A DNA stretch of 53,098 nucleotides, taken from Bdellovibrionales bacterium (GTDB taxonomy: Bacteria; Myxococcota; XYA12-FULL-58-9; SYDY01). How positions within the stretch are numbered: position 1 is the first letter of the stretch; each line of letters begins with the position of its first letter. The stretch lies in assembly GCA_005801425.1 (NCBI GenBank), contig SYDY01000095.1:1-53098 (forward strand), read 5' to 3'. The notes below the pieces were generated by a model. It had not been told where the DNA came from, ran no database searches, and saw only the letters and a list, made by a program, of their open reading frames with translations. Below are positions 15,794 through 24,394 of the stretch, piece after piece. Made by a program: the position numbers and the translations under genes.

Positions 15794-17119
15794 ATGTTTA
15801 CTCTGATCGCAATTATTTTTGTGCTCGGCTATTTAATGATTGCTTTCGAGCATTCATTAAAAATTGACAAGGCGGCCTCGGCTCTCTTGACCGCTGTTTT
15901 TACGTGGACAGCGCTCGCGCTCACGCCTGTGACCGGTGAAAGTTCGATCCATGAGCTTAGGCACCACTTGGGCGAAATTGCAGAAATTCTATTTTTCCTA
16001 TTGGGCGCCATGACCATTGTCGAATTGGTCGATGCCCACGATGGTTTTAAAATCATCACCGAACGCATCAGCGCGCAAAAGAAAACAAGTTTGTTGTGGG
16101 TGCTCAGTATTCTCACCTTTTTTCTCTCCGCGATTTTAGACAATCTGACCACCACCATTGTGATGATTGCGTTGGTTCGTAAGCTTGTGGGTGATCCCAA
16201 AGAACGCTGGTTTTATGTGGGTATGGTGGTGATTGCTGCCAATGCAGGCGGTGCATGGTCACCCATTGGCGACGTGACGACCACGATGCTGTGGATCGGA
16301 AATCAGATCACCTCTTTGGGGATCATGGGCGAGTTGTTTATTCCGAGCATGGTGTGCTTGTTGGTGCCGCTTATCTACTTAAGCTTTATGCTTAAAGGAA
16401 ATGCAGTGCGTCCTAATAATTATCAAAGTAAAGCTCACCAGCATCAAACGAGCGCATTTGAGCGCAATATGGTGTTTGCCTTGGGCGTAGGTGCACTTGT
16501 CTTTGTGCCTGTGTTTAAAACCATCACGCATTTGCCGCCTTATATGGGTATATTGCTTGGCGTGGGTGTGTTGTGGGTGGCCACGGCATTTTTGCATCAT
16601 GGCAAGCATGATGACGCTAAACAGGCATTCTCGGTGGGTGCGGTTTTGCAGCGCATCGATACCCCAAGTATTTTGTTTTTCTTGGGGATTTTGCTTGCGG
16701 TATCGAGTCTTGCGACCGGTGGGCATTTGACGGAGGTTGCGGGTATTCTGAAGGCCCAACTGGGCAATATCTACGCGATCAATGTGGCCATCGGATTGTT
16801 GTCGTCGGTGATCGACAACGTGCCTTTGGTGGCAGGTGCCATGAAGATGTATCCGTTGGTGTCGGCTGAGCAACTGGCTGCTGTGCCGCTTGATCAAGCG
16901 GCATGGGTGGGGTCTTTCGTACAAGACGGTAACTTTTGGGAATTGCTCGCCTACTGCGCAGGAACCGGCGGTAGCTGTTTGATCATTGGTTCGGCGGCAG
17001 GTGTCGCGGCCATGGGCATGGAAAAAATACCCTTTTTTTGGTACCTGAAAAATATCAGTTTGCTTGCGCTTCTAGGCTATTTTGCAGGCGTGGGTGTGTA
17101 TATTGTGCTTGCTGCGTAA
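15794..17119 (+). CDS. nhaD: Na+/H+ antiporter, NhaD type
   Basis: NhaD-family antiporters export Na+ (or Li+) in exchange for protons across the inner membrane. The 441-residue protein has about a dozen hydrophobic segments and characteristic stretches: IAFEHSLKIDKAASALLTA near the start, LSAILDNLTTTIVMIAL, and NAGGAWSPIGDVTTTMLWIG. The conserved Asp/Asn residues of LDNLTT and SPIGDVTTT are the expected ion-site region. A second inverted copy of the motif appears as SSVIDNVPLVAGAM. ATG 15794 is preferred to an in-frame TTG six bases earlier. It ends two bases before the convergent gene's stop. Confidence 0.9.
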   Translation: MFTLIAIIFVLGYLMIAFEHSLKIDKAASALLTAVFTWTALALTPVTGESSIHELRHHLGEIAEILFFLLGAMTIVELVDAHDGFKIITERISAQKKTSLLWVLSILTFFLSAILDNLTTTIVMIALVRKLVGDPKERWFYVGMVVIAANAGGAWSPIGDVTTTMLWIGNQITSLGIMGELFIPSMVCLLVPLIYLSFMLKGNAVRPNNYQSKAHQHQTSAFERNMVFALGVGALVFVPVFKTITHLPPYMGILLGVGVLWVATAFLHHGKHDDAKQAFSVGAVLQRIDTPSILFFLGILLAVSSLATGGHLTEVAGILKAQLGNIYAINVAIGLLSSVIDNVPLVAGAMKMYPLVSAEQLAAVPLDQAAWVGSFVQDGNFWELLAYCAGTGGSCLIIGSAAGVAAMGMEKIPFFWYLKNISLLALLGYFAGVGVYIVLAA

Positions 17120-17121
17120 TC

Positions 17122-17817
17122 TTAATTTCCCGTCCGTTGTATTTCAGGTGTCTTTTTTTTCATGATCTCACGGATCCGTTGCCGAACGCTTTTTGTCTGA
17201 CGGCGTGGCTTCGGCATCGACTCCACCCTTGACGCATTCTCATTGTTTTCCACATCAGGTGCTGATTTTGCTCCTGAAGGTTCTGGAGGAGGTGTGGGCA
17301 TGCGATCTCTGGGAGGAGCACTTAATGCGCGAGTGGCTGCCCTATAAACATGCGGAGGAGTCAGATTCGCGTAAAGCGTCTCAACCGGTAGTGCCGGTGC
17401 TTCCCGATCTCGCTTCCAGAATGTGTTTTCATAATGGACAATGGAGTCGTCAGGAACGGCTACAGGAGGCGATCGAGGAATTGCGTATAAAGGCGCCTCA
17501 TGATCGGAGGGTGCTGGCGGAATGATTTGAGGGGACATTGAAGACGATGCTAAAGTCGGCGAGCGACGCCCTGCAGTGCATGTGAATAGGGACATCTCGC
17601 GGTCAAATTTTAGCAAGGTATTTTCAAACTTGAGTGACGTGATCTCATGGGTTTGTTGCGCTTTTTTGTCTCGTAGAAACTCGCATTCCGCCACAACATG
17701 TGCGTGGTCAATTTGTGAGCCATATGTGGCATCACAGTGTCCCGCAGAATATCCCTCAAAATACATTTCGGTTTTAGGCGCGAGGCGGTCTGTTCCTCTT
17801 ACATATAAATTGGACAT
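17122..17817 (-). CDS. Unknown protein with EPIYA-like tyrosine motifs
   Basis: I do not recognise this 231-residue, leaderless protein starting MSNLYVRGTD. Two tyrosine segments resemble the EPIYA sites phosphorylated in bacterial effectors: EAPLYAIP around Tyr111 and ETLYANL around Tyr149, the second keeping E-x-L-Y-A spacing. A 15-residue segment occurs twice, FENTLLKFDREMSLF (64-78) and YENTFWKRDREAPAL (129-143), an internal duplication. Between and after them the protein is Pro-rich (TPPPEPSG), and the C-terminus is strongly basic (PKPRRQTKSVRQRIREIMKKK), like a nuclear-localisation or membrane-binding tail. An effector is plausible, but EPIYA-like strings can arise by chance. Confidence 0.6.
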   Translation of the reverse strand: MSNLYVRGTDRLAPKTEMYFEGYSAGHCDATYGSQIDHAHVVAECEFLRDKKAQQTHEITSLKFENTLLKFDREMSLFTCTAGRRSPTLASSSMSPQIIPPAPSDHEAPLYAIPRSPPVAVPDDSIVHYENTFWKRDREAPALPVETLYANLTPPHVYRAATRALSAPPRDRMPTPPPEPSGAKSAPDVENNENASRVESMPKPRRQTKSVRQRIREIMKKKTPEIQRTGN

Positions 17818-17864
17818 ACTTTCTTATATGAACTTTTTGTTGTGATTTCTGGACTTTTGTTAGC

Positions 17865-19100
17865 CTACACCAGGGATTCTTTAAACACCGCCACTTTATC
17901 CCAGGTTTCTTGCACCTCGCGTTCGGGGATACTGTCGATGGTAATGCCTCCACCTACATTTAAATTCCATCCACGGGCATCGTGGACCATGGTTCTTATT
18001 AAAATCGACATGGACACACGTCCATCGGGCATGACCAATGCGAGGCTTCCTGTGTAGGCACCCCGTGGCTCATTTTCAAGGGTACGTAAAAGCTCTATGC
18101 AGCGTCGTTTTGGGGCGCCGGTAATGGACCCCCCTGGAAATAAGGCGAGTGCGGCATCGGCGATGGATTGGTCCGGACGAAGTTCTGCCCGTACGGTAGA
18201 AACGCCGTGCATGACACCTTGATAGCGTTCGACATCAAACCATGGTGTGACATGAATGGTGCCTGGTTTGGCTACACGTCCTAAGTCGTTGCGTACGAGA
18301 TCGACGATCATCACATGTTCGGCACGTTCTTTTTGATCATGGGTGAGATCGGCGTCGTTGGCACTGCCGCCGCGTAGGGTACCTTTGATGGGCATGCTTG
18401 TGAGCATGCGTGTTTCGGCCGATGCTATCAGCAAGGTTTCCATGCTGTTGGATAAGAGGGTAAAATCGCCCCATCGTATAAAAGCACCATGTGCCACGGG
18501 ATTGCGCGTTGAGAGCTTTGCGAGCAATGTGGCAGGATCGAATGTGCCATCGATAGCGAGCCTTCGTGTGACATTGGCTTGATAAAATTCACCGGCAGCA
18601 ATGTATTTTTGGGCCTGTGTGATGGCTTGCGCATGCATGGTATCGCTTTGGATAGGTCGCAATGATGCATGCATGGGCAATACTTTGAATGGCGTGTCGA
18701 GTGCTTGTTTTAACGCTTGGATGTGATGTACTTCCCCGCCAAATCGCAAGGTTTTTTGTTGGTGATCCACAAGGATCCAGCCATCCAATGGCATCGACAT
18801 GGCCATGGGTTGGCCCTGTGGCGGATCGCGCGGTGCCAAATGCATCCATTGGCTGCCTGCTTCATAGCTCCAAAGAACAATCTTCGGTGTTGTGCTTGGT
18901 CCAAGGCTTTGCCGTAAATCACCGGGGTTTGGCGATATTTCGATGTTTTGCCCCATTCCCACAATGCCAAAGCGGCCTCGTGGTCCTGTGCTCTGATGGC
19001 CCAAGAGTGCGGCAATACCCGTGATGTCTGAGCGCGCAAGAATACATGCAATGTGAAGATCGGGCGGTATGTTAAGGCTTGCGGGCCATGGGAGCCACAT
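17865..19100 (-). CDS. pabB: Aminodeoxychorismate synthase component I
   Basis: PabB converts chorismate and glutamine-derived ammonia to 4-amino-4-deoxychorismate on the folate pathway. The chorismate-binding domain is complete: the catalytic Lys lies in MPIKGTLRGG (PIKGT at 237-241), the variant that separates PabB from anthranilate synthase TrpE. Then come EHVMIVDLVRNDLGRV, VERYQGVMHGVSTV, ALFPGGSITGAPKRRC and GAYTGSLA. At 411 residues it is a little shorter than E. coli PabB, with a compact N-terminal domain. One usual element, SxSPE, reads SNSMETLL. No pabA or pabC is nearby, so the amidotransferase partner must be elsewhere. Confidence 0.9.
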   Translation of the reverse strand: MWLPWPASLNIPPDLHIACILARSDITGIAALLGHQSTGPRGRFGIVGMGQNIEISPNPGDLRQSLGPSTTPKIVLWSYEAGSQWMHLAPRDPPQGQPMAMSMPLDGWILVDHQQKTLRFGGEVHHIQALKQALDTPFKVLPMHASLRPIQSDTMHAQAITQAQKYIAAGEFYQANVTRRLAIDGTFDPATLLAKLSTRNPVAHGAFIRWGDFTLLSNSMETLLIASAETRMLTSMPIKGTLRGGSANDADLTHDQKERAEHVMIVDLVRNDLGRVAKPGTIHVTPWFDVERYQGVMHGVSTVRAELRPDQSIADAALALFPGGSITGAPKRRCIELLRTLENEPRGAYTGSLALVMPDGRVSMSILIRTMVHDARGWNLNVGGGITIDSIPEREVQETWDKVAVFKESLV

Positions 19101-19214
19101 CAGATCTCTTTATCATATTTTAGTCGCGTTGTTGAATATGCTGATTGACTCGTTGCATCTGGCATTGATAGCGATGACATAATGCCGCGATGCGGCGTCC
19201 TTGGGGGGGATACC

Positions 19215-20504
19215 ATGAGAAAAATAGCCTTAGGCTTTGCTTTGTTTGCGGCTGCGTGCAGCGGGAGTGGTTCGGGGGGTGATGGTGGTGGCAACGGGGG
19301 TCTTACACCCACGGCCAACGGCGCATGCGTGAACGATGGCGATACGGCGTGCGCTGGCAATGTGTTGTTGACCTGCAGCGATAAAGTATGGGGGCCCAAG
19401 GATTGTGGCACCAATATTTGTGGTGCTTTAGGCAATTTGGACGGCATATTCGCCTGCAAAGAACCTAAAAATCCTGTTGATCCGGGTGATGGCGGCGGTG
19501 GTGGTGATGGCGCACAAACGAACATTGCTTATTTTGGACAATGCCGACCTGGTGTAGACAGTTGTGTTGCGGGTCTGGTGTGCCAACCTGGACTTAATTT
19601 GTGTGCAGCGGCTTGCAATCCACAATCCACAGGTTCGTGTGGTGCGGCACAATCATGTCAGGCTGTGAGCCAAACAGATCCCACCATGGGCATTTGCTTT
19701 ATGCAAGACGCCCAGCGTGATGCCGCATGCGGTGACAATGGTCATGATTGCGCACCAGGCCAGGGGACGTGCAGTCCAGTGGGCGAAACAGCACTTGCAT
19801 GCAAGGTGTCGTGCACGGGTGCTGAAATTGGAACCCAGGGTTCATGCGGTGCACAAGAGTTGTGCATGGCCTCGTCAACGGTAGAGCCACAACAACCTCA
19901 GAAAGCATGTACCACACCAGGTGCTTCTACGGATTGTGATGCTGCGGCAGGGTTTTCATGCTTCCAGGTGCAAGATGGGAACCTCTGCGCCAAACGCACG
20001 GGCCGTTGTGGGATCGCTGTTCCTATGGTGGGTGATTTTACACAGGCAGGTTTGCAGTCTGCGGTTCAAGCAGGACATACCTGCGATGACGAAGCAGGGC
20101 ATCGCTATTGCTCTGTCGCCAGCACATCGGCCAATGCAGCAGTTGCAGCATGTGTCGCAGTGACCCAGGATGCAGCAGGCAAAGATATTTCTATCTGCGT
20201 TGGTTCATGTGGCGGTGCTGAGGGAAGTCCTGATGGCGATTGTGGCACAGGATACGAGTGCCGTCGTCCTGGAGTGAATCAAGCGTTTTACTTTGACGTT
20301 CAGGCCAATGCAGCGGGCACACAGGTGACATGCACCAAAGCGCAAGCCGATGCGGGTGATAACTCAGCATGCAATACTGCGGGTGGTTTTTCGTGCGTAG
20401 GTCCATTTAGCGGCGCTGCGTATTATTGCGCAGCACCTGCCAAAGTATGCTTGTTTGCAGCGGGCGGTGGTGCAACACATCCAAATAATCCTAATCCTAT
20501 TTGA
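19215..20504 (+). CDS. Cys-rich lipoprotein
   Basis: The 429-residue protein starts MRKIALGFALFAAACSG, a lipoprotein signal with lipobox AAAC, followed by a Gly-rich linker (SGSGSGGDGGGNGG). The body contains dozens of Cys in small irregular modules such as CVNDGDTACAGNVLLTCSDKVWGPKDCG, typical of the disulfide-rich surface lipoproteins of myxobacteria and relatives. Function unknown. ATG 19215 has a strong GGGGGGGA site four bases upstream; an upstream in-frame ATG 33 bases earlier would spoil the signal. It ends just before a hairpin repeat that may terminate its transcript. Confidence 0.8.
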   Translation: MRKIALGFALFAAACSGSGSGGDGGGNGGLTPTANGACVNDGDTACAGNVLLTCSDKVWGPKDCGTNICGALGNLDGIFACKEPKNPVDPGDGGGGGDGAQTNIAYFGQCRPGVDSCVAGLVCQPGLNLCAAACNPQSTGSCGAAQSCQAVSQTDPTMGICFMQDAQRDAACGDNGHDCAPGQGTCSPVGETALACKVSCTGAEIGTQGSCGAQELCMASSTVEPQQPQKACTTPGASTDCDAAAGFSCFQVQDGNLCAKRTGRCGIAVPMVGDFTQAGLQSAVQAGHTCDDEAGHRYCSVASTSANAAVAACVAVTQDAAGKDISICVGSCGGAEGSPDGDCGTGYECRRPGVNQAFYFDVQANAAGTQVTCTKAQADAGDNSACNTAGGFSCVGPFSGAAYYCAAPAKVCLFAAGGGATHPNNPNPI

Positions 20505-20513
20505 TAAAAAGAT

Positions 20514-20540
20514 GTCATCCCCGCGAAAGCGGGGATCCAC
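20514..20540. terminator. Hairpin repeat between convergent genes, possible bidirectional terminator
   Basis: ATCCCCGC-GAAA-GCGGGGAT (20517-20536) is a perfect eight-base-pair stem with a GNRA tetraloop, inside GTCATCC...GGATCCAC. It is the same repeat as at 6144-6170. It lies alone between two genes meeting tail to tail (20504 and 20546), where it could stop both transcripts; there is no clear T-tract. Confidence 0.55.
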
Positions 20541-20545
20541 GTCGT

Positions 20546-21844
20546 TCAATTCTCAACGGTCGTTTCCATCTTGAGCGTATACGGTGTTCTCTGTTGTCCA
20601 CTTGCGCGAAAGATACGTAAACCATAGCGCCCACTGGATGAAATGGTTGTGTTTATCATGGGTGTTCCAGGTGCGCTTTCCTTAATCATATTTTCATCTT
20701 GAAAAAATTGCATGCGCAAGTCGCCTAAAAATCCAACAAGTTCTGCATGCAATGTCGTTGCGGTGTTTATGTCGAGCATCACAACATCGACATCGCCCGG
20801 GCATAAGACAAATTGTGTTCCTGAACATCGTGCTGTCATCTGCGTACCGACCCATTGTTGTTCACACAAATTTTGCGATGCCAGTTGTGCAAGGGTGGGC
20901 GCTTCATCGCGCGTATCATTGCGTTGATTTGCTTCGCTGGGATCATCGCATGCGGGCGCAGCTTCTGATGTAACTTTCAGTTGATAGCCACCGCTGTGTT
21001 CGTCGCTTGCGACCATCCGCATGACATACGTACCTGCTGCGGGAAGTGCCAGAATGGTTCGTATGGGCGTTCCTGGGGCGAACTGCGCTCGTGCGATGGG
21101 TGTGGAAGCGTCTTGTGAAAATACTGTGAGATCTGCGCGTAAATCGCAAGGCACCATGGTTTCAAGCGTGATCTGCTGCGCTTGTTCGGTACGCAACACA
21201 AAATCATGATGTGCACCTGCGCAAAGACGCAGGTCGGACCATGTACGTGATGTGCCAGTCCCGATATCTTCCCATGGTGTGGCGGGTGTTTGTCCGCCAG
21301 TGCAGGGAAGTGTGCATGGATTGAACGGTTGGTTGTTAACATCAAGACACATGCCTGCATCGGCATGGCATGTCGTGCCTGTTTGTCCACAGCAATGCTC
21401 AGAGGACAAACACATGCCTGCAGGCAAACACGTGTGCGATTGTGATTCGCAAAGCAATGGGCCTTCCGGGGAGAGTGTGTAGCAATCGGCATGTTGTACG
21501 CATGATGTTGTGTATTGCGTGAGATCGACACAGCCACCCGTGAATGGATTGCAGCGAGTGCCTAAGAGAGGACAGTCCGTATCGTGTTCACACACGCCCA
21601 AGTTTTCACGCGCTCGGGTGAAAGAATTGATACGCCATATGCCGTGATCGTGGTGGCTTTGCCCTTGGGTGCTGGCAAGTACAATGCAGCGTCCATTGCT
21701 GCATACTTCATGGCAGTTGCACGCAGGGTTTGCGACGTTGTTGCCTTCGCATTCCGATGTTGGATCGTTGTTATTGTTGTTGGTACTGCGCCCGTTGTTA
21801 CAGGCGACCATGATCAAAAGAATTCCTACCCACCCATGTTGCAT
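20546..21844 (-). CDS. Cys-rich lipoprotein with PPC-like beta domains
   Basis: The 432-residue product starts MQHGWVGILLIMVACNN, a lipoprotein signal with lipobox MVAC, then an Asn-rich linker. The first ~170 residues are Cys-rich with EGF-like spacing (CEHDTDCPLLGTRCNPFTGGC, CVQHADCYTLSPEGPLLC). Two beta-sandwich segments follow with the pattern of pre-peptidase C-terminal (PPC) domains: HDFVLRTEQAQQITLETM to LPAAGTYVMRMVASD, and DVDVVMLDINTATTLHAELV to SSSGRYGLRIFRA. Such proteins are usually surface-exposed. No catalytic domain is seen. Its 5' end is close to the next upstream minus-strand gene (40-base gap). Confidence 0.75.
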   Translation of the reverse strand: MQHGWVGILLIMVACNNGRSTNNNNNDPTSECEGNNVANPACNCHEVCSNGRCIVLASTQGQSHHDHGIWRINSFTRARENLGVCEHDTDCPLLGTRCNPFTGGCVDLTQYTTSCVQHADCYTLSPEGPLLCESQSHTCLPAGMCLSSEHCCGQTGTTCHADAGMCLDVNNQPFNPCTLPCTGGQTPATPWEDIGTGTSRTWSDLRLCAGAHHDFVLRTEQAQQITLETMVPCDLRADLTVFSQDASTPIARAQFAPGTPIRTILALPAAGTYVMRMVASDEHSGGYQLKVTSEAAPACDDPSEANQRNDTRDEAPTLAQLASQNLCEQQWVGTQMTARCSGTQFVLCPGDVDVVMLDINTATTLHAELVGFLGDLRMQFFQDENMIKESAPGTPMINTTISSSGRYGLRIFRASGQQRTPYTLKMETTVEN

Positions 21845-21884
21845 ATTTTAGAGTGCAGCAAACGTGGGTGGGAAGGTCAATGGC

Positions 21885-23147
21885 TTAGATGAAAGGTTTC
21901 CAGGTGCCATGCTCGATGACCGCTTGTGCGATGTCATCGCGGCGATCAGCATTGATCAACCCTTTGCTGCGTGCAAAGGCCTTCACAGCACCATCATCCT
22001 CGCGATCATGGGAATGACGACGTACTGTTTCTTCCATAAACGTGACGCAGGCATCGGATGTGGGTCCAAGCCATCGTTTGATATCGACGATATTGCCACC
22101 GTGGGCGACGACTGCATTGGCCATCACATCAAAGCCAGGAAGGACATTTTCGGTCAACGTGCCATGCAGTGATTTTGCCATTTTTTCTGAGGCGTCCCAC
22201 AATTTTTTGGGTTTAATCATGCTCGGTTTGTACTCTGCGTGCCACGTCGTGGTGTCTTCAAACGCTTGAAGCAAAGCCCCTTGGATTTGTACTTTGCTTG
22301 GACTGCGGGGATTATCCGCTTTGACAGCCATGACATCTTGTGCGTTTTCAACAATGCGAGCGGCCCGTGCAGCTTTCAAAGGATTGGTTGCCGCATTAAG
22401 TACTGCCGCACGAAGTTCTGGTCGTGCACAGTACAAAGCCCATCCGAGGCATCCGTTGTTGCGAATATAGGATTCGATGGTGTGGTTGTCGTTTGTAGCG
22501 ACCGCCGTTGCAAAGCGATGCAATCCTGCGGCGAGTGAAAGCGATGAATTGGTATGCGCGCTGTCGTCGTGTGCCAAACCACCAACCAAACCACACAGCC
22601 AGCGTTCTTGAGAACCGAGCTGGAGTGTTTGAGCTATCGGATTGCTTTTAAACAATGCTTTGACATGTTCGCCAAGACTCATGAGGCGCACTTGTACATC
22701 CTGCATCAAAGCTTCTTTGATCCCCTCAGCGGTATAGCCTGATTTTCTTTGGCTCTCAGAAATATAATTAGGACAGACTGCCAAGCGGAGGGTTATTTCT
22801 GCAACTTCTTCCAAAAATGCAGGCACCGAGGTGCGTGGCATTGGGGCTGCAACAATAGATTCAGGGTCGCGTTGTTGAGGTTTTGGTTGTCGTGGTAAAA
22901 CTGGTGGTGGACTGCGGTGTACAGGTTGTGTTGGCTGTTCTTCTTCGGAGGTCGGACGTCGTCGCGCAGCCATTTCTGCAAAAGCACCCATAGGGAGGGT
23001 AGGGATTGCTTTTTTGTCGCCGCCGAGTCGTGCTTGGATACTTGGGTCGAGACCATGGTTGGCGAGATCTTGGACACCGCCGAACTGGTTCCAATCGAGT
23101 GTAAATGCTTGAGCTTCAGAAGAAACGGGGCTTGATCGTGATGCCAT
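21885..23147 (-). CDS. Unknown soluble protein, paralogue A of the WIRxNG family
   Basis: The protein (420 residues, no Sec signal) starts MASRSSPVSS, with a Pro-rich linker at about 65-110 and a helical C-terminal half. It is paralogous to the gene just upstream: FLEEVAEITLRLAV (111-124) matches GIERVADLVLKIAV, and SYIRNNGCLGWALYCARPELRAAVLNAATNPLKA (226-259) matches AWIRENGIMGHALWYAAPEQRSAVLYAATKEEKA. Near the end DRRDDIAQAV matches DRRAAIAEAV. I know of no family with this motif. A leaderless, Ser-rich, host-directed protein is a guess. The 46-base spacing from its paralogue suggests one transcript. Confidence 0.7.
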   Translation of the reverse strand: MASRSSPVSSEAQAFTLDWNQFGGVQDLANHGLDPSIQARLGGDKKAIPTLPMGAFAEMAARRRPTSEEEQPTQPVHRSPPPVLPRQPKPQQRDPESIVAAPMPRTSVPAFLEEVAEITLRLAVCPNYISESQRKSGYTAEGIKEALMQDVQVRLMSLGEHVKALFKSNPIAQTLQLGSQERWLCGLVGGLAHDDSAHTNSSLSLAAGLHRFATAVATNDNHTIESYIRNNGCLGWALYCARPELRAAVLNAATNPLKAARAARIVENAQDVMAVKADNPRSPSKVQIQGALLQAFEDTTTWHAEYKPSMIKPKKLWDASEKMAKSLHGTLTENVLPGFDVMANAVVAHGGNIVDIKRWLGPTSDACVTFMEETVRRHSHDREDDGAVKAFARSKGLINADRRDDIAQAVIEHGTWKPFI

Positions 23148-23193
23148 GCCCGCTAGTTATCGCCAGAATTCAAAAATAACACGATGAATATTT

Positions 23194-24312
23194 CTACATA
23201 TGTCCCGTATCTTTGCCCGCAGCTGAAAATCTTTCTGGAAATGCAACGGCTTCTGCAATTGCCGCGCGCCGATCGGTGCTGCCTACGTGGAGGGTTTCTT
23301 TTATTTTTTGTTTCACGCTTGGTTTTGCGCTTGGTTTAACATCGCTGTGTTTTGCGACAACATCGTGCATGAACGCTTGAATCGCTATTTGTATCTGACC
23401 GCGCCATTGCTCTTGCGTCAAAACATTTTCTTTAAGCTTTGTATTGGCTTCACGGAACGCTACCGCCATTTCTTTGGCTGTTGAGTTACCTTTGCTTTGT
23501 CCCCAGGTTTCGATCCAGCGCATCACCAGGCTCTCCAGTTCGCCCGTATGGATGTCGATCACATGATTGGGATTGAGCCCCTCAGGAACTGCGGGTTTGG
23601 GTCTCTGAAGTATATTGATTTCTTCGACCATGGAAATGACGGGCGTTGCTTTTTCCTCTTTCGTTGCGGCGTAAAGAACCGCTGAACGCTGTTCGGGCGC
23701 TGCATACCACAAAGCGTGACCCATGATGCCATTCTCACGTATCCATGCTTCTGGGGTAAAACCGTAATAGCTTTTTGTTTTGTCGAGGACCCCTGTGAGC
23801 GTTTCTAGGAATTGATTGATATAAACGATGGCACCGTGGGGTGATGGGGGAGGTCGGCTAAAAAGGTCTACCAATTGCATAAATCGGGTTGACGCCTCGT
23901 CATGAGGTTGAAGTCCTTGTTGCCCTTCATCACGAATTTCTTCGATCAGCTGTTTGAGCTCGGTGAGTTCATGACGCATTGTTTTGGGACCTGATCCTAC
24001 GGCAATTTTCAAAACGAGATCTGCGACTCGTTCGATACCGGGAGGGGTCGTATGCGTTCTTGAATCAACGGGCATCGTAGGTGTGGTTTGTGGGCGTTGT
24101 GACTCTTGTGCTACGGGACGTTGGAGTGGGTCGCCCATGGGCTTAGATAGCGTTGACGCGATTGTTCTTGGGTGGATGGTGCCATGTGAATCTTGCGGCT
24201 CGGCTGCTGCTTTATGCTGGGTAGGAGTGAACTTCTGCTCAAGCATCGCGCGACGTTGCGCTACGCTTAGAACAGAACCTCCCCCAGCATCGATAGGACG
24301 ATTGTTACTCAT
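23194..24312 (-). CDS. Unknown soluble protein, paralogue B of the WIRxNG family
   Basis: The 372-residue product begins MSNNRPIDAGGGSVLSVAQRR, is rich in Pro, Gln and Thr to about residue 90, then becomes helical. The block at 189-221 (WIRENGIMGHALWYAAPEQRSAVLYAAT) is the core shared with its downstream neighbour. The two differ strongly outside the shared blocks, so the duplication is old. There is no signal peptide or membrane segment. No known family. The start has only a weak GAAG site two bases before ATG; the next in-frame Met is far inside, so I keep this start. Confidence 0.7.
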   Translation of the reverse strand: MSNNRPIDAGGGSVLSVAQRRAMLEQKFTPTQHKAAAEPQDSHGTIHPRTIASTLSKPMGDPLQRPVAQESQRPQTTPTMPVDSRTHTTPPGIERVADLVLKIAVGSGPKTMRHELTELKQLIEEIRDEGQQGLQPHDEASTRFMQLVDLFSRPPPSPHGAIVYINQFLETLTGVLDKTKSYYGFTPEAWIRENGIMGHALWYAAPEQRSAVLYAATKEEKATPVISMVEEINILQRPKPAVPEGLNPNHVIDIHTGELESLVMRWIETWGQSKGNSTAKEMAVAFREANTKLKENVLTQEQWRGQIQIAIQAFMHDVVAKHSDVKPSAKPSVKQKIKETLHVGSTDRRAAIAEAVAFPERFSAAGKDTGHM

Positions 24313-24394
24313 ACTTCAAATGATACATGCAAAGGGAAATGAAAATGCGTGTTTTTATGAGACAATCATGTGGGCTTTTGTGTGCTAATTTGGT

